Origin: Aulostomus chinensis
Taxonomy: Eukaryota > Chordata > Actinopteri > Syngnathiformes > Aulostomidae
Reading direction: 5' to 3'
Assembly (NCBI GenBank): GCA_037954235.1
Contig: JBBMOA010000020.1
Span: 10,456,177-10,520,176 of the forward strand
Length of the DNA: 64,000 bases
Made by a program: the position numbers and the translations under genes. Below are positions 1 to 11,573 of this stretch, piece after piece (within the stretch, counting starts at the first letter, position 1; each line of letters begins with the position of its first letter). Below the pieces are notes generated by a model that saw only the letters and a list, made by a program, of their open reading frames with translations, had not been told where the DNA came from and searched no databases.

Positions 1-465
1 AACTTGTTTATGCGTGTTTTTAAGTATGACCAAAAAGTTAATATCATATAAAATAGATTTTATACAGATGATATCTGCTATGGGCCTAATCAGTTGTAAA
101 CTGACCTACTTTTACAGTGAGCAAGCGTAGGCCAGCATAGAAATATGAAGATATCCCTGATTATTCCAGTTGCTTGAAGTAAAATACCTTAAAACAGTGA
201 AAGAGCCGATGGAATATGATGAAGAGGGTCATTCGTAGAGAATATCTATACTGCAAACTGATTCGCAAGGTGATTTTCCACCTCTGAGACACCCTGGCAC
301 TCTGATATCGACTGCAGAACACGTGTGTTGCTTCTCCTTCATTCTTGGGTGTCTCAAAAAGGAATTAATAAATAAACAGTGTGTTGGTGGTGGTGAAAGA
401 ACAAGTGTGCTATCTGAGAGGTTCCAATCCATTTAGCTTATACCTTCAGTACCCGAAAGTGGAAA

Positions 466-484
466 GGGGGGGGGGGGGGGGGGG
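466..484. repeat. G19 homopolymer
   Basis: Uninterrupted run of 19 G. One of several long G or C runs in the window. Confidence 0.95.
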
Positions 485-865
485 CTGGGTTGAGAATATT
501 GTTTAAGAACATTGCTGCACAGTCTGAAAGGGTTTCAGCAGATGTTGCATAACACTCATCCCAGTGCTAATGTCCAGTATTACATGGCAAAGTATATTTA
601 CCTACCTACTCTTTGTTGTGTGTTGATTCAACATATGGCGTACCTGTCAGTACTGCTTATCTTACCTGCATTATTTGTACAGTTTTAGTATTAGCATTAA
701 TATTATTGCATTAATATCAACACTGGGTTTGTACCAGTGTCAGTACTAACACTGTACTACAACTCACGCTTTAATGCTCGTATTATGCTTGAGTTTGCCG
801 TGATGGCAGTTGGTAGATGCTATCACAGTTAGCATTTTTACTATTTTTGCTGCTGTGTCATCTGC

Positions 866-1030
866 CCGTTCCTCTCTTTTTCTCCCTGTCCCTGTCTGTA
901 TGCTTCTGTCTTGTCCTGGCTCCCAGTCTGTCTCGAAGCTTCTGTCTCTCTGTCTTTTTCTTAATCTGTTTCTTTTTCCTAATCAGTCTTTGTCTCATCT
1001 CTCTTTCCTGCTCTCTTTCCCCCAAAGAGG
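866..1030. repeat. Pyrimidine-rich tract
   Basis: About 165 bases dominated by CTTT, TCTG and TCTC units. Open frames here on both strands (810-1083 and 858-1070) are low complexity and are not genes. Confidence 0.8.
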
Positions 1031-1094
1031 ATAGCCGCCCCCCCACACACAGCCTGGGTCTGCTTGACATTCCTGCCTTGTAAAAAGACGTTTT

Positions 1095-1243
1095 GTGTCA
1101 CCACTGTCACAGATGTGCTCACTCATGGCGAACTGCTCGATGTAAATAAATTGAAAAAAGTGCGGTTCTAGACCTACTCTACTGGTGTGGTGTCATGAGA
1201 TACATTTTGTTATGATTTGGCGCTGTACAAATAAAACTGACCT
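1095..1243 (+). mobile_element. LINE/SINE 3' tail
   Basis: It contains CCACTGTCACAGATGTGCTC, GTGCGGTTCTAGACCTACTC and TATGATTTGGCGCTGTACAA followed by ATAAAACTGACCTGACTGG. This is the 3' end of a widespread fish non-LTR retroelement (typically ...TTTGGCGCTATATAAATAAAATTGAATTG), L2-like in my judgement. Confidence 0.65.
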
Positions 1244-1788
1244 GACTGGTGACTGAAATGGTCGTGAGCTAAACCGCTTTCTAGAATTATTAAATTCATT
1301 AAATAATCCCATTTCCATAAAAAGTAGTCAATCAGTGCTCCACTACGGAGATTACAGATGACATCTCAATATTTCTGAACAACCATCATTCATCAACGCT
1401 AAGACGTTCTTGAGGAACACGAACTGCTTTGTTAGACGTGATTACTCCCCCTTGTCAGGATTTCTATATTTTCAGTGGGCTGGTCTGAAATAAAACAACT
1501 GATGAGGTAAAACTTGTCCTAACGTGAGCACTCAGACACATATCAAAAACCAATTTTCCTGTCTTCATCTTTCCAACTGCAATTAACAGAATAGAATGTC
1601 AATAAATGTTAAAACAATTCAGAACAAATTTTTCAGTCAGCTGTGCTCTGACAGCAGCAGTGAAGCTGCTTGGTCCTCTGCAAGAGCCACCTCCGCAAAA
1701 CCACCAAGAGCCCTCTAATCTGTGCCAATCAGATGACGCTTAACAGCCGTTTGTTGTCAAATTGGGAACCAGTACACACACGCACAAA

Positions 1789-1853
<65 letters not shown>
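1789..1853. repeat. (TC)n(CA)25 microsatellite
   Basis: A short TC block leads into about 51 bases of CA. Confidence 0.95.
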
Positions 1854-1855
<2 letters not shown>

Positions 1856-3390
1856 CATTTCAACAGCCACTGCAGACCCTGGTAATGCAGCAAAAGCAGG
1901 CATGGCAATGAGGGTGACAGAAATAGCAGAGTGGTGAATAATAGAGAAAAAGAACTGTGGTGTAATTAACATGGTGGTCGTGGTGGTGGGGGTGGGGTAG
2001 AGGGGCCTGATAATGTACTGTGGAGAGAAAGAGAGAAAAGAGAGGGTGCAGGATGAAGATATGTTAGCAAAAGATGAGACATGAAATGCATTTTAGATGG
2101 TTAAGGATGGATTTAAAGAAAACATTCATCTGAAAAAAACTTAAAATTCTATGGTATTTTATCAAAAGTAAAAAAAATGGGTTGCCAGTTAGCAAGATGG
2201 CAATTTGCAAAATAGCTGAGTTCAGAGATGGCTGCAGAGACAGAAATGTAAATGATAATTACATAGAACAATGTTCTCAAATGGAAGGTATGATTTTGAC
2301 TTTAACACATTGTACTTTTTAGAATATAAGATAACCTAACTGAAGAAAAAAGGATGTCTAGTTATTCACTGGATCATAGGCCAGAGACCTTCTTTAGTTA
2401 CAGCAAATAAGTCATGGATTACAAGCATCAGAAAAGAACTGCAGGTTTCCAAAATGGCACACTCTGCGTGGGAAACAGTGAATTGGAACAGCACTGCAGT
2501 AAGCAGAGGAGTGTGTAGGACTGAGAAATGAAAGCAGCTCAATACTCTTGCCTGTGTGCAGGAGGATAAATGGACAGACAGACGTGTAGACTGCAGGTGA
2601 AAATAAGAAATATCATACATAAAGAAGAGAGCTATGACAGAATCTTCTACGGAAGCCATCCTAGGTTCTGGGTATGTTTGCCAAGTTGTTATCCGTAGAA
2701 CAACATGGTGGCTTCTTCCATCGAATCACTATTGTCCCCGAGGGAAGGGGTTTGTGTATATGAGCACAGAGAGAATCAAAGAGCGTTGGCCTCCCTACTC
2801 TCACTCACACGACTGGATTTAGAACGCCAAAATGCATCGTAGACGCAGTTTGAATCTGCAAATCAGAAACCAAACGGGTGGCAAAGGGTAAATGTAAGAT
2901 AAATACCTACTAAACTGGTACAACAAGAGATTATCAATACAGCCGTCTTGAGTAAATGTAAAACCAGCTGTTTGGTACCCGTCCCTATATTTTTTCATTT
3001 GTCATCAGGGTTCCCACAGAAAGATTGTAGGGCCCACTGGCAAGTATCATTTGAGGGGGGGTCAGCAGCCCAATTACAGCCCCAGCACTGGCCAAGTTTC
3101 TTTTACTGACAGCACGGGCCAGCAACGGACCCATAGCGAGGCTCTATGGATAACAGATTCACAGGTGGAAGCAGTGTGATTCCACAGGCCCTTGTTCAGA
3201 CAAAGTGAAAAGGTGACTGGAGATTCTAAAATATGACTGTGTAATAGTTTGTTGTCACAACACATTTGTTCAACATCGTTAAACATCAACTACAGCAAAA
3301 ATGTACGATTTTTGAGTGTGGTTTTCAACAACCCCCAAATAAATACGATTAAAATAAATAATCTAATAATAAGTCTGAATTCTTGCTTGT

Positions 3391-3445
3391 GTTGTACATC
3401 GCTTTGGACAAAAGCGTCTGCTAAATGAAATTGTAGAATTGTAAT
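3391..3445 (+). mobile_element. SINE/LINE 3' tail
   Basis: TACATCGCTTTGGACAAAAG followed by CGTCTGCTAAATGAAATTGTA is the conserved 3' tail shared by several teleost SINEs and their partner LINEs. No tRNA-like head was found upstream. Confidence 0.65.
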
Positions 3446-5993
3446 ATCAAGTTTTTGCTCTGAAATTTTGAATTAAGTCCAGATGGCTACTCAGTCTTAA
3501 AACAAGCCTTGTAATGCTGGTCACATTTAACAATGACAATCAAATATATGAAATAATAAAAGTGTTAGATCTCTCAAAAAAACTTGACTCAAAAATCAAA
3601 CGAGATCCAAACTGATCAATTTATGGCCAAAAGTGTGTACACTCCTTCATGTGTACTGTGGAGTTAAAAACAAAACAAAACAAAGCAAAAGAAAACTCAC
3701 AGACTAGGTGAAAGCAAGCAGAGGATAACTGCTCCCATGATGCACTGCATTGGTGTTTATCTCTGCGAAATCCTTGGCTCTTCTACTGCTGCGGAGGATG
3801 ACGTGCAAGCCAGCTGTATTTTGTCAGGCCCCGGCTCAGCTAACATGGCTGACTTGATGGACTCTTCTTGGTCATTAGCAGCAAAAACCTGATGCAAGTT
3901 TTTGGGCTTTTCCCCCGTGCATATCCTGTATTGTGTGATGAGGTTTTAACATAATGTTAGCATGTGATAGGAGGGAGTGGTTGGAGGCATGGCCTCCGGG
4001 TGAAGGAAAAACCGATCTCAGCCTATGTATATTTGTTAACCGCATAATATATAACAAACAGGTGATATTGGTTTTCATGATTAAAAAAACAAATGCATGA
4101 AGAAGGAACAAGATTCAGGTGGTTGCAATGTTGCAGTCCAACAAGAAACTCGTGTTTCCTCCTGTTGCTTCCTGACCCGGGGCACTGCCAGCCTGTTCTG
4201 AAGCCAAGGAAGCTGTCTCGGACTCCAACAGGAAACACATCTCAACCACTTCCTGCTTGTCCCTGAGGAAGTGACGGTTTGGAATGGGTGTGAGCCCGCC
4301 ATGCTCAAGAATGAAGAATGGGTCACAGTTATGTTCAGGTACAAAACACCACCACTTGCAGTTAACAGCTCAGTGATCAGTTGGAGAGTGAGGGGTGTGC
4401 TGACACTCGATCAGCTTCATCCAAGTAAGCTGACACGATTCCTGAAACTCAGAGGTACACGAGTACAGGGACTCCATACAGGTTTGGGATATCCCCTCCA
4501 ACTGCTGGCAATTTTTTTTTTTTTTTGCATTGTTAAGGTCACCAGGCACATATTCAGACGACATAAATCTCTTCTCATCACGCCATCTCTATAATGTCAA
4601 AATCTGCAAAGTCTAACACTAAATAAATACACATTTCTTCATATTTAATCAAAAAATCGAACCTAAATGCTGCACCTAAAAGAGGTACGGCTATTAGAAT
4701 AGAATAATAAACAGAGGGGGTGAGAACTGGACAAAATACAGTTGTTTAGTTTTCATCGTGAAAAGATCTGAATTACGTATTTCAGGATTTATTGTTGTTT
4801 ATTGTTTACTGTGATTTATTACTCACAACAAGAAAAGAAGAGACATTGAATTTTCTAAAGCTACTTTAACTTCTACTGCCATTTTTGGCTATCAGCTACA
4901 CAGTGGTCTGGATAAGATCTGATTTAACTGGATACACTTTCACCTGAACAGCGGAAACCACAACTGGCAGCCAGACAAACCCACGGCTTGCCTGCACCTC
5001 TTTCATCTGAACATTTCATTCCACTGAGACATTACACGCAATTCTTGTTCGGCTGGGCAAAATAATATCACATGGAGATCTACGCTAATCAAAGGGTTGT
5101 AAAGACAGGCTAAATGCTATCCCCCTAACTGTACATTCCTTGAGATGCAAGCGCACGTCCATTGAAGACCTCAACAACCGTGACTGATCTGCTGTGTGCA
5201 TCACATGGCTTGTTCGCTTTTCCACAAACTCATTCCAACACAGTCTCTTCCACTGGTCTGTTTCTTTTGACACTGAAATTATTTCATTTGTTCAACATTT
5301 ATTTGCTCCAACTCCAAAAACGCCCCATTTGCACCGTATGAGCTACCAGTGTTTCAGTTACATAGAGAAACTCAAAACCGTGGTATAAGAAGCCCCACCG
5401 ACAACGATGCCTTCCCCCATAGTTAATCTCAGGCGATTGATTTATAAACAATATTGTTGTCATTAAGAGTATTTCATGACTCTAAACTCTCAGCTTTTCA
5501 AACAGTGGTTAACTTGTAAATCTTACACGTTCAGAATATTAGAATATTCAGAGTCAGCTATGAGAATTCCAATGTGAAGAACATCAAATTATCCTACATG
5601 AATAAACCTTTCATAGAATTAACTGCAAAAATATAGGGGACGCTTTTATGTGGACACACACACAGGAAATGGACAAACAAAATTACTGACTACGTGTCTT
5701 CTTACTTCATGATAAATCACACATACAAATGCTCAAACAAGCAAAGAGCACAAGAATGAATCAGCCTATTAGACTGAACAGCAGTGTTTGACTTGGAGCT
5801 GGTGATGACAGGTAAGCAGAGCGTTTTGCCCAATTATAGAAGGAAAGGGATGAAGCAGGATAAGACGGGCGGCTAGAAAAGATCTCATGAGGATGATGTC
5901 TTATTGCTGCGAGACCGGAAAGAAAGACACACACATGCTCATTTGTGCCTACAGCAAGAGTATTGGATTGGAAAAGAATGGCCAGAATGAGGT

Positions 5994-5996
<3 letters not shown>

Positions 5997-6026
<30 letters not shown>
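5997..6026. repeat. (AG)15 microsatellite
   Basis: Uninterrupted AG dinucleotides. Confidence 0.95.
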
Positions 6027-6029
<3 letters not shown>

Positions 6030-6201
6030 CAGAGATAGACTGGGGGAGATAATGAAAGTGAGAAGGATTGATTCCTCGCTCAATGTGAGAGTATGTGGGA
6101 GGAGATGAAACACTGAGGCTGAAAGTGGGAAATAGAGAGATGGATACAAAGAGTGAGTGAGGCCATCAAGGAAACTATCCCCTCACCTTCTTTTCTTTCC
6201 A

Positions 6202-6224
6202 CCCATCCATCCATCCATCCATCC
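6202..6224. repeat. (ATCC)n microsatellite
   Basis: About five CATC units in a row. Confidence 0.9.
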
Positions 6225-6777
6225 CCTCTTGAATCCAACACAGAGAGCCACAACCAGCAGAGGCGGCACTGAGGGGACCATTTAAAAAGATAGAAGCCCT
6301 TGAAGCAGACATGCAAGTACACACATATAGACTTGTACTTCTGCACACAACCTTCAAGGGCGTGCAGCACTTACTCGGGGCAGAAGATGACTGGAAAGCT
6401 GCTGACAATTCAGACATTTATGGAACAGTGAGGACCTGACTGAATACAAATGTAGCTGTCTTTCACCTCCACATCCTTATATAATCAGTGCTGCTCTTGA
6501 ATGGAAAAGGTTGTTTATTTTTTATGTCAAGCGCATTCGTGTACAAGCTAAACATCGCTTTTCTTTCCCTCAGCTTTCATCTCTGTAAACTATTCTCCCA
6601 CTTTTCGTATCATCTCAGTCTTTCTTCCCTGGTGTGTTTTTCTCTCACTCTCCCCATCATCCCTCCTCTTTCTCCAAGCCCTCCCTCGTTCTTACGTGAA
6701 TATAGTAGTGTCTGTATCTGTGTCAATGTGTGTGTGTGTGGGAGGGCAGCAGAGCAGCTTTGCTGGCTGGAGGAGGA

Positions 6778-6780
<3 letters not shown>

Positions 6781-6814
<34 letters not shown>
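6781..6814. repeat. (GA)17 microsatellite
   Basis: Uninterrupted GA dinucleotides, followed by purine-rich sequence. The 154-codon frame 6488-6952 runs through it and is not considered a gene. Confidence 0.95.
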
Positions 6815-6818
<4 letters not shown>

Positions 6819-8266
6819 GAGAGAAGAAAAAAGTGAGAGAAAAAGAAATACATGGAGAAGCAGAGCATTTACTGGAACAAAACGTGCTGTTCATGAAATT
6901 CAAGTGGCACAGAAATGTTTGGAGAGAAAAATGGAATCTGTTTATTTGCTGAAGGGGGAAGTCTGTTGCTAAAAGATGGACGCTAATAGGATTTTTATCA
7001 CGAGAAAATTTTCAACAAAAGGCAGCAAGAGGGAACTATGGCTTTGCAATTAATTGAAATATTATATTAAATGGTAAAACATGTTTGGTACAGACCCCAG
7101 CAAAAAAAGTCTTGTCATCATTTTCCCAGTTAATTAATTGGGAAAAAAATCCACTCCAACAAAAATAACGAATCATATTTCAATCACAATATTTGTCAAA
7201 ATAAATGCAACATCATTTATTTTTTTTTTGGTCCCCCATCCAGCCCCAGAAATAAAATGGAATAAAACCGGTGTTGTCCCGGCTAGGAGAGATTTGTAAT
7301 ACAAGGTCATTCACCTCAAGAACGTCAGACATCTCACAGGAGGACTAAGTGTGACAGAATTACAGTAACGTTTATAACAGCTGAACTGGTGCGAGTTTGA
7401 TGACTGATGACCGGCACTGTACAGAACCACCTGACAGACAACAGTCACTCAAACACATCAAAAATAATTGCGTGTTACCTTCATAGACCAAGAAAGACGA
7501 GAAACTTCAGTAATGCTTGACTGACTAAATTCTACTCCACTTCAAATGTCTTAAGGTGTTATCCTGCACTTTCACACATAAATGACAGGAAGACTTCAAA
7601 TCAGTAAACTGCAGGGATCAATATACTGTGAAAGGAACGTCAATTCAAGGTACTTTTATTTGACGAGCATGACAAAATGGGTTCAGTTGACTGCACCGGC
7701 TGGTCATGCTAGGTGTTACAGTATACTTGGTTTATACCTCGAATCAGAGATGTAAAAAAGTGACTTTAACCTTTCAAATACTCACTTGAAAGGCAGAATA
7801 TGGCTGGATAAGCAAGACATGGCTTATACCAGATTATTTCACCTATTGCTTGTCGTTGGTAATTATGGAGCACCATTAGCGTCAAGCTAAGTGTGCGCGA
7901 CTGACGTTTCTGTTTTCACAAAGATATGACGCAGCAGTGTAAACACGCCCCCTATTTGTCTGTACTTGAAAGACAAAATGTACTTTAACAACAACAACTT
8001 ACGTCCAGTTGACCAGATTTTACTTCGCTTCGATCTACTTTAACATCCACATTCTTCACCCTTTGCTCCTTTGTCTCAAAAAAAATCTGGGGAAAACCCT
8101 GATTCAAACTCAACATTTTCAAGAGAGTCCCAGAACGGTGTTGGATACTCAACGTCGACAAGTAAAAATCCTCGCAATTAAATTGAAGCACAAGTGTTAA
8201 ATGCCACCCCCCTCAAAAATGTCATCCATCAGAACCAAGGGATCTGGCAGTTGTTCTTAACCTCCC

Positions 8267-8303
<37 letters not shown>

Positions 8304-9269
8304 GCACACGCACACGCACACACCATTTCCTCTCCTCTCTGTAGAGGCTGGACAGATTTCCTGGAGAAGTGCAGTAGCAATTGCCAACTTTGCAGACTGT
8401 AGAATCACTTGTTAAAAGTTCCATCTGTGTGGTCCTGTGAATACATTTGACATGACATGCGATTTGTACAATGACAACTAACATTCCCATTCTCGCTCTA
8501 CATCATGAGTCCAGTGACTGTATTGTTTCAAAACAGGTGACATTTTGGTTTGGCTGGTCAAACACAATCTGCATTCTGGAGAGATTTATTGATCAACTCT
8601 GCCAAAAAGACAATTCAGCTGAAATAGAAAACGAGCTAAGTATTCCTTCTACTAACTAGAGAAATAACACCATCTGGACTGATAAATCAATTGTTTCCTG
8701 TGTGGTGTTAATCCACATCTGGCAATGATTCAGCAGCGTAGTCAGAGGTGGTTGGGATAAATTAAACACATAAAGGAATGGATTATTCATTAATCTACTG
8801 AGTGTAACCAGGAACTATTTGACCAGTATTGCATGACTAAAATCCAAAAAGATCGCGAGAATAGCAGATCAGTGAAGAAGCAAAGCAAAAAGCTAAAAAA
8901 TAATAATAATAAAAATAGCAGAGCCTACATACTTCAGAGAAGACACACAAACCACCTTACTTTTTTAAGTTGGCTTGTTGGCAAGTTGTTGGGACGATTA
9001 TAACGTCTGACAGCAAAATGAACAGTGACTCAGTAGCCATTTATGCACCTACACCTGAACCAGAAACTGACATAAAGACCCTGGGCAAACCTGACTGAAA
9101 TGGAGGGCCGAGAAGTGGTGCTGGGAAGGGTACCAAAAGTTTAGGAACCCCACAATTTATCAAACACCACTAAAATGTGTAACTGCACATAAAAAAAAAT
9201 AGAAGCTGGTGCGAAGAAGACAAAATCCTGCCAAACATTAATAAAAATCAATAAGAAAATGCTTTGGAT
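6815..9269. other. Non-coding, no gene seen
   Basis: AT-rich unique sequence and one CA repeat. No splice-bounded frame I would defend. Confidence 0.55.
8268..8322. repeat. CA microsatellite with CG interruptions
   Basis: Alternating CA with interspersed CG steps in the second half. Confidence 0.95.
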
Positions 9270-9607
9270 CAAATATTCTCAAACTATGGTACAGTACGCA
9301 AGCTCCCTCAAGGGGTACACGGAAGAGTCCCAGAAATATTTCTCTGAAAATGAAATTAGTCAAAAATGCTTAAAAACAAGGAATACTATTAAAATGATAC
9401 ATTGATTTTAATGGAAATAAGTCAAATGAATTGAAATTCACAATAAATTTAGTCTTTCTTGTAATATTTGTGTGACAGACTGCTACGTGGTTACTTTCTT
9501 TCACATTCACACCCAATTGAGCACAAGGGGCTCTGGGAACTATTACTACTAATGTCAGCAAATAACAAGGCAAGATGGTAAGGAGCTATGACTCAAGTTA
9601 GCTTGAA

Positions 9608-9722
9608 TGTGGATTCAGTTGGACTGAGGAAGAGTAATGGCCCCAGTGTGTGGTATGTGGTAAAGTTCTCCGCAGTAAATCTATGAAACCAATACACCTT
9701 CTAACCAAACACAGACAAAACC
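9608..9722 (+). pseudogene. hAT transposase N-terminal zinc-finger remnant
   Basis: One frame reads CGFSWTEEE, a stop, then WPQCVVCGKVLRSKSMKPIH and LLTKHRQ. The CxxC followed by about 18 residues and a KH pair resembles the BED-type finger at the N-terminus of hAT-Charlie transposases and related domesticated proteins. An in-frame TAA and the following Tc1 boundary make it inactive. Confidence 0.6.
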
Positions 9723-9731
9723 TGATACACT

Positions 9732-10472
9732 GTAGCAGTCGATTCATACGTGAAAGAGTCTGGAGATGCTGTGCTTAGCATTCTGCTGCCTGCAACATCC
9801 TCCAGCATGACCAGTTTGGTAGTGGGCCAGTGATGGTCGAGGGAGGCATATCCTTGGAGAGTCGCACAGACCTCCACATGCTAGCCAGAGCTGCCCTGAC
9901 TGCTGGAAGGTACTGGGATGAGATCCTTAGACACATCATCAGACCATATGTTCCTGCAGTGGGCCCTGGGTACCTTCTGGTGCATCACAATGCCCAGCCT
10001 AATGTAGCTTGAGTGTGGCATTAATTCCTGGATGACAAAGGCATTGATGCTACTGACTGGCCTACCCAGACCTGAATCCAATAGAGCACCTCGGGGACGT
10101 CATGCAATGTTGTATCCATCGCCACCACCTCACACCACAGACTGTCCAGGAGCTGACTGAGGAGTTCACCTAGGAGACCATCCATCGCCTCATCAAGAGC
10201 ACATCCAGACATTCCCAGCCACGTGGAGGCCATACACATTACTGAGCCACATGAAAGTTGTCTTGAGGAAATTCACAACTGTTGGATCAGCCCGTGATCT
10301 CATTTTTCCACTTTGACTTTGAGTATAATTCTTGGTTTCCATTGATCGTTCTTACATTATTTTGTTCTAAATGAATTACCTACATAATCAATAAAGATTT
10401 TCAACAGGGATTTTTCTTTCATCGAGACCTGGGATGTGCGACTGAAGTGCTGCCTGTACTTTTTGAGCAGTA
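9732..10472 (+). mobile_element. Tc1-like transposon, 5'-truncated, with transposase remnant
   Basis: The longest frame (9830-10012) reads MMVEGGISLESRTDLHMLAR, TAGRYWDEIL and VGPGYLLVHHNAQPNVA, matching the Tc1 block MVWGGIS...LLVHDNARPHVA. The second catalytic Asp has become His (CAC 9986-9988), and TGA follows at 10010-10012. Later frames still show FLDDKGIDATDWP and the NPIEHL box with Glu (10084-10086). The right end TACTTTTTGAGCAGTA is the family terminus. The left TIR and N-terminal DNA-binding region are missing. Non-functional. Confidence 0.88.
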
Positions 10473-11117
10473 TCGGCAATTGGCAAAAAAGTGAATCTTT
10501 TCATTGTAACCTCTGTGTTCAACAGATTTGAAAAAAGTTCAAATTTGTGTAAATATTCCAGCACATGTGTTTCATGTTTCCCTCTGATTGTCTGATGTGT
10601 GGCTCCTCACTGAGTTTATCCAAGCCAGAGGGGCCCTCTGAGAAAAACGTTTCCCACCCCTGCTGTTGGTAATTGAGTTGCTAAGCTACTGTATTTTTAA
10701 CTTTGGGCATAATGGGGATACTTGGAGAGCTTAATTTTTGCTGAGGTGGTATTTAGTTATAAAAAAATAGTTTGAGAACCACTGTTCGGATAAATATTTC
10801 AACCACTGCAAAAGCCACATTTGAAATTAAGCCCAGTTTGAACAAAGGCAATTATACTAGTATTACATTGCAACTTAATATTGTAAAAACAAAGATATTC
10901 CTACATTAACACCATTCTTAATTATTTTCCAAACCAACAATTGGTCAGTCAGTCAATCCCTGCACGACAGCTGTGTTGACCTGGACCTTGGACCCATGCC
11001 CACTCTGTTTCTGCACGTTGGCGTTAAGCCTAATGAGGCTTGCTAATGGTCCACTCATGCCAGTCTGAGAGGAACCTTCCACTCTATGCAAACTGGAACA
11101 CGTGTACACAGCTGCTA

Positions 11118-11119
<2 letters not shown>

Positions 11120-11204
<85 letters not shown>
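11120..11204. repeat. Long (CA)n microsatellite
   Basis: About 85 bases of CA, abutting the MITE at 11207. Confidence 0.97.
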
Positions 11205-11206
<2 letters not shown>

Positions 11207-11208
<2 letters not shown>

Positions 11209-11492
11209 GTTCTTGTACTTGCTACATATTAAGGACTAGAATATGCGTTTTAACCAACAGAGTGAGGACATTTTTGTAAAGTGAGGACATTTCACCTGGT
11301 CCTCACATCTTAAAAGGGCCGTTTGAAGGTCAAGACTTGGTTTTAGGGTCGAGGTTAGAATTAGGTTCAGGTTAGGTTTAGGGTCAAGGTTAGGGTCAGG
11401 CAGTCAGTTGAGATGGTTAGGTTTAGGGTGAGGGCCTAGGGAATGTATTACGACAATTAAAGTCCTCACAAAGATATAAGTACAAGGATGCG
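11207..11492. mobile_element. TTAGGG-rich MITE inside a CA microsatellite
   Basis: GCGTTCTTGTACTTGCTAC at the left and, inverted, GCGCATCCTTGTACTTATAT at the right form TIRs. Subterminal GTGAGGAC and GTCCTCAC motifs are also inverted. The centre has degenerate TTAGGG-like units (GGTTAGGTTTAGGGTCAAGG and similar). (CA)n adjoins both ends. I recognise this type as a dispersed fish repeat; no family name is certain. Confidence 0.7.
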
Positions 11493-11573
11493 CGCACACA
11501 CACACACACTTACACAGACACACACACACACACACACACTTACACAGACACACACACACACATACACACACAC
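11493..11573. repeat. Interrupted (CA)n microsatellite
   Basis: CA dinucleotides broken by two TTACACAGA inserts, directly after the MITE. Confidence 0.95.

Larger units (their letters stand above)
1..1094. other. Non-coding, no gene seen
   Basis: AT-rich sequence with the G19 run and pyrimidine tract noted separately. No exon or RNA gene recognised. Confidence 0.6.
1244..5996. other. Non-coding, no gene seen
   Basis: Apart from one microsatellite and the SINE/LINE tail at 3391, I see only short chance frames. T-rich run at about 4511-4526. Confidence 0.55.
9270..10783 (+). mobile_element. Decayed hAT element carrying a Tc1 fragment
   Basis: The left end has TTCTCAAACTATGG and the right end read inverted has GGTTCTCAAACTATTTTT, hAT-type termini. 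The 8-bp flanks CTTTGGAT and GTTCGGAT agree at 6 of 8 positions, so this duplication is imperfect. Inside lie a BED-type zinc-finger remnant and a Tc1-like insertion at 9732-10472. After the insert, hAT-type sequence resumes to 10783. Confidence 0.65.

Noticed and set aside
10945..11279. Frames of repeated CV or HT residues over the CA tract
   Set aside because: Pure translation of a dinucleotide repeat. The same applies to frames at 1670-1885, 8194-8490, 11404-11787, 47774-48197, 48941-49205, 59267-59498 and 62812-63090.
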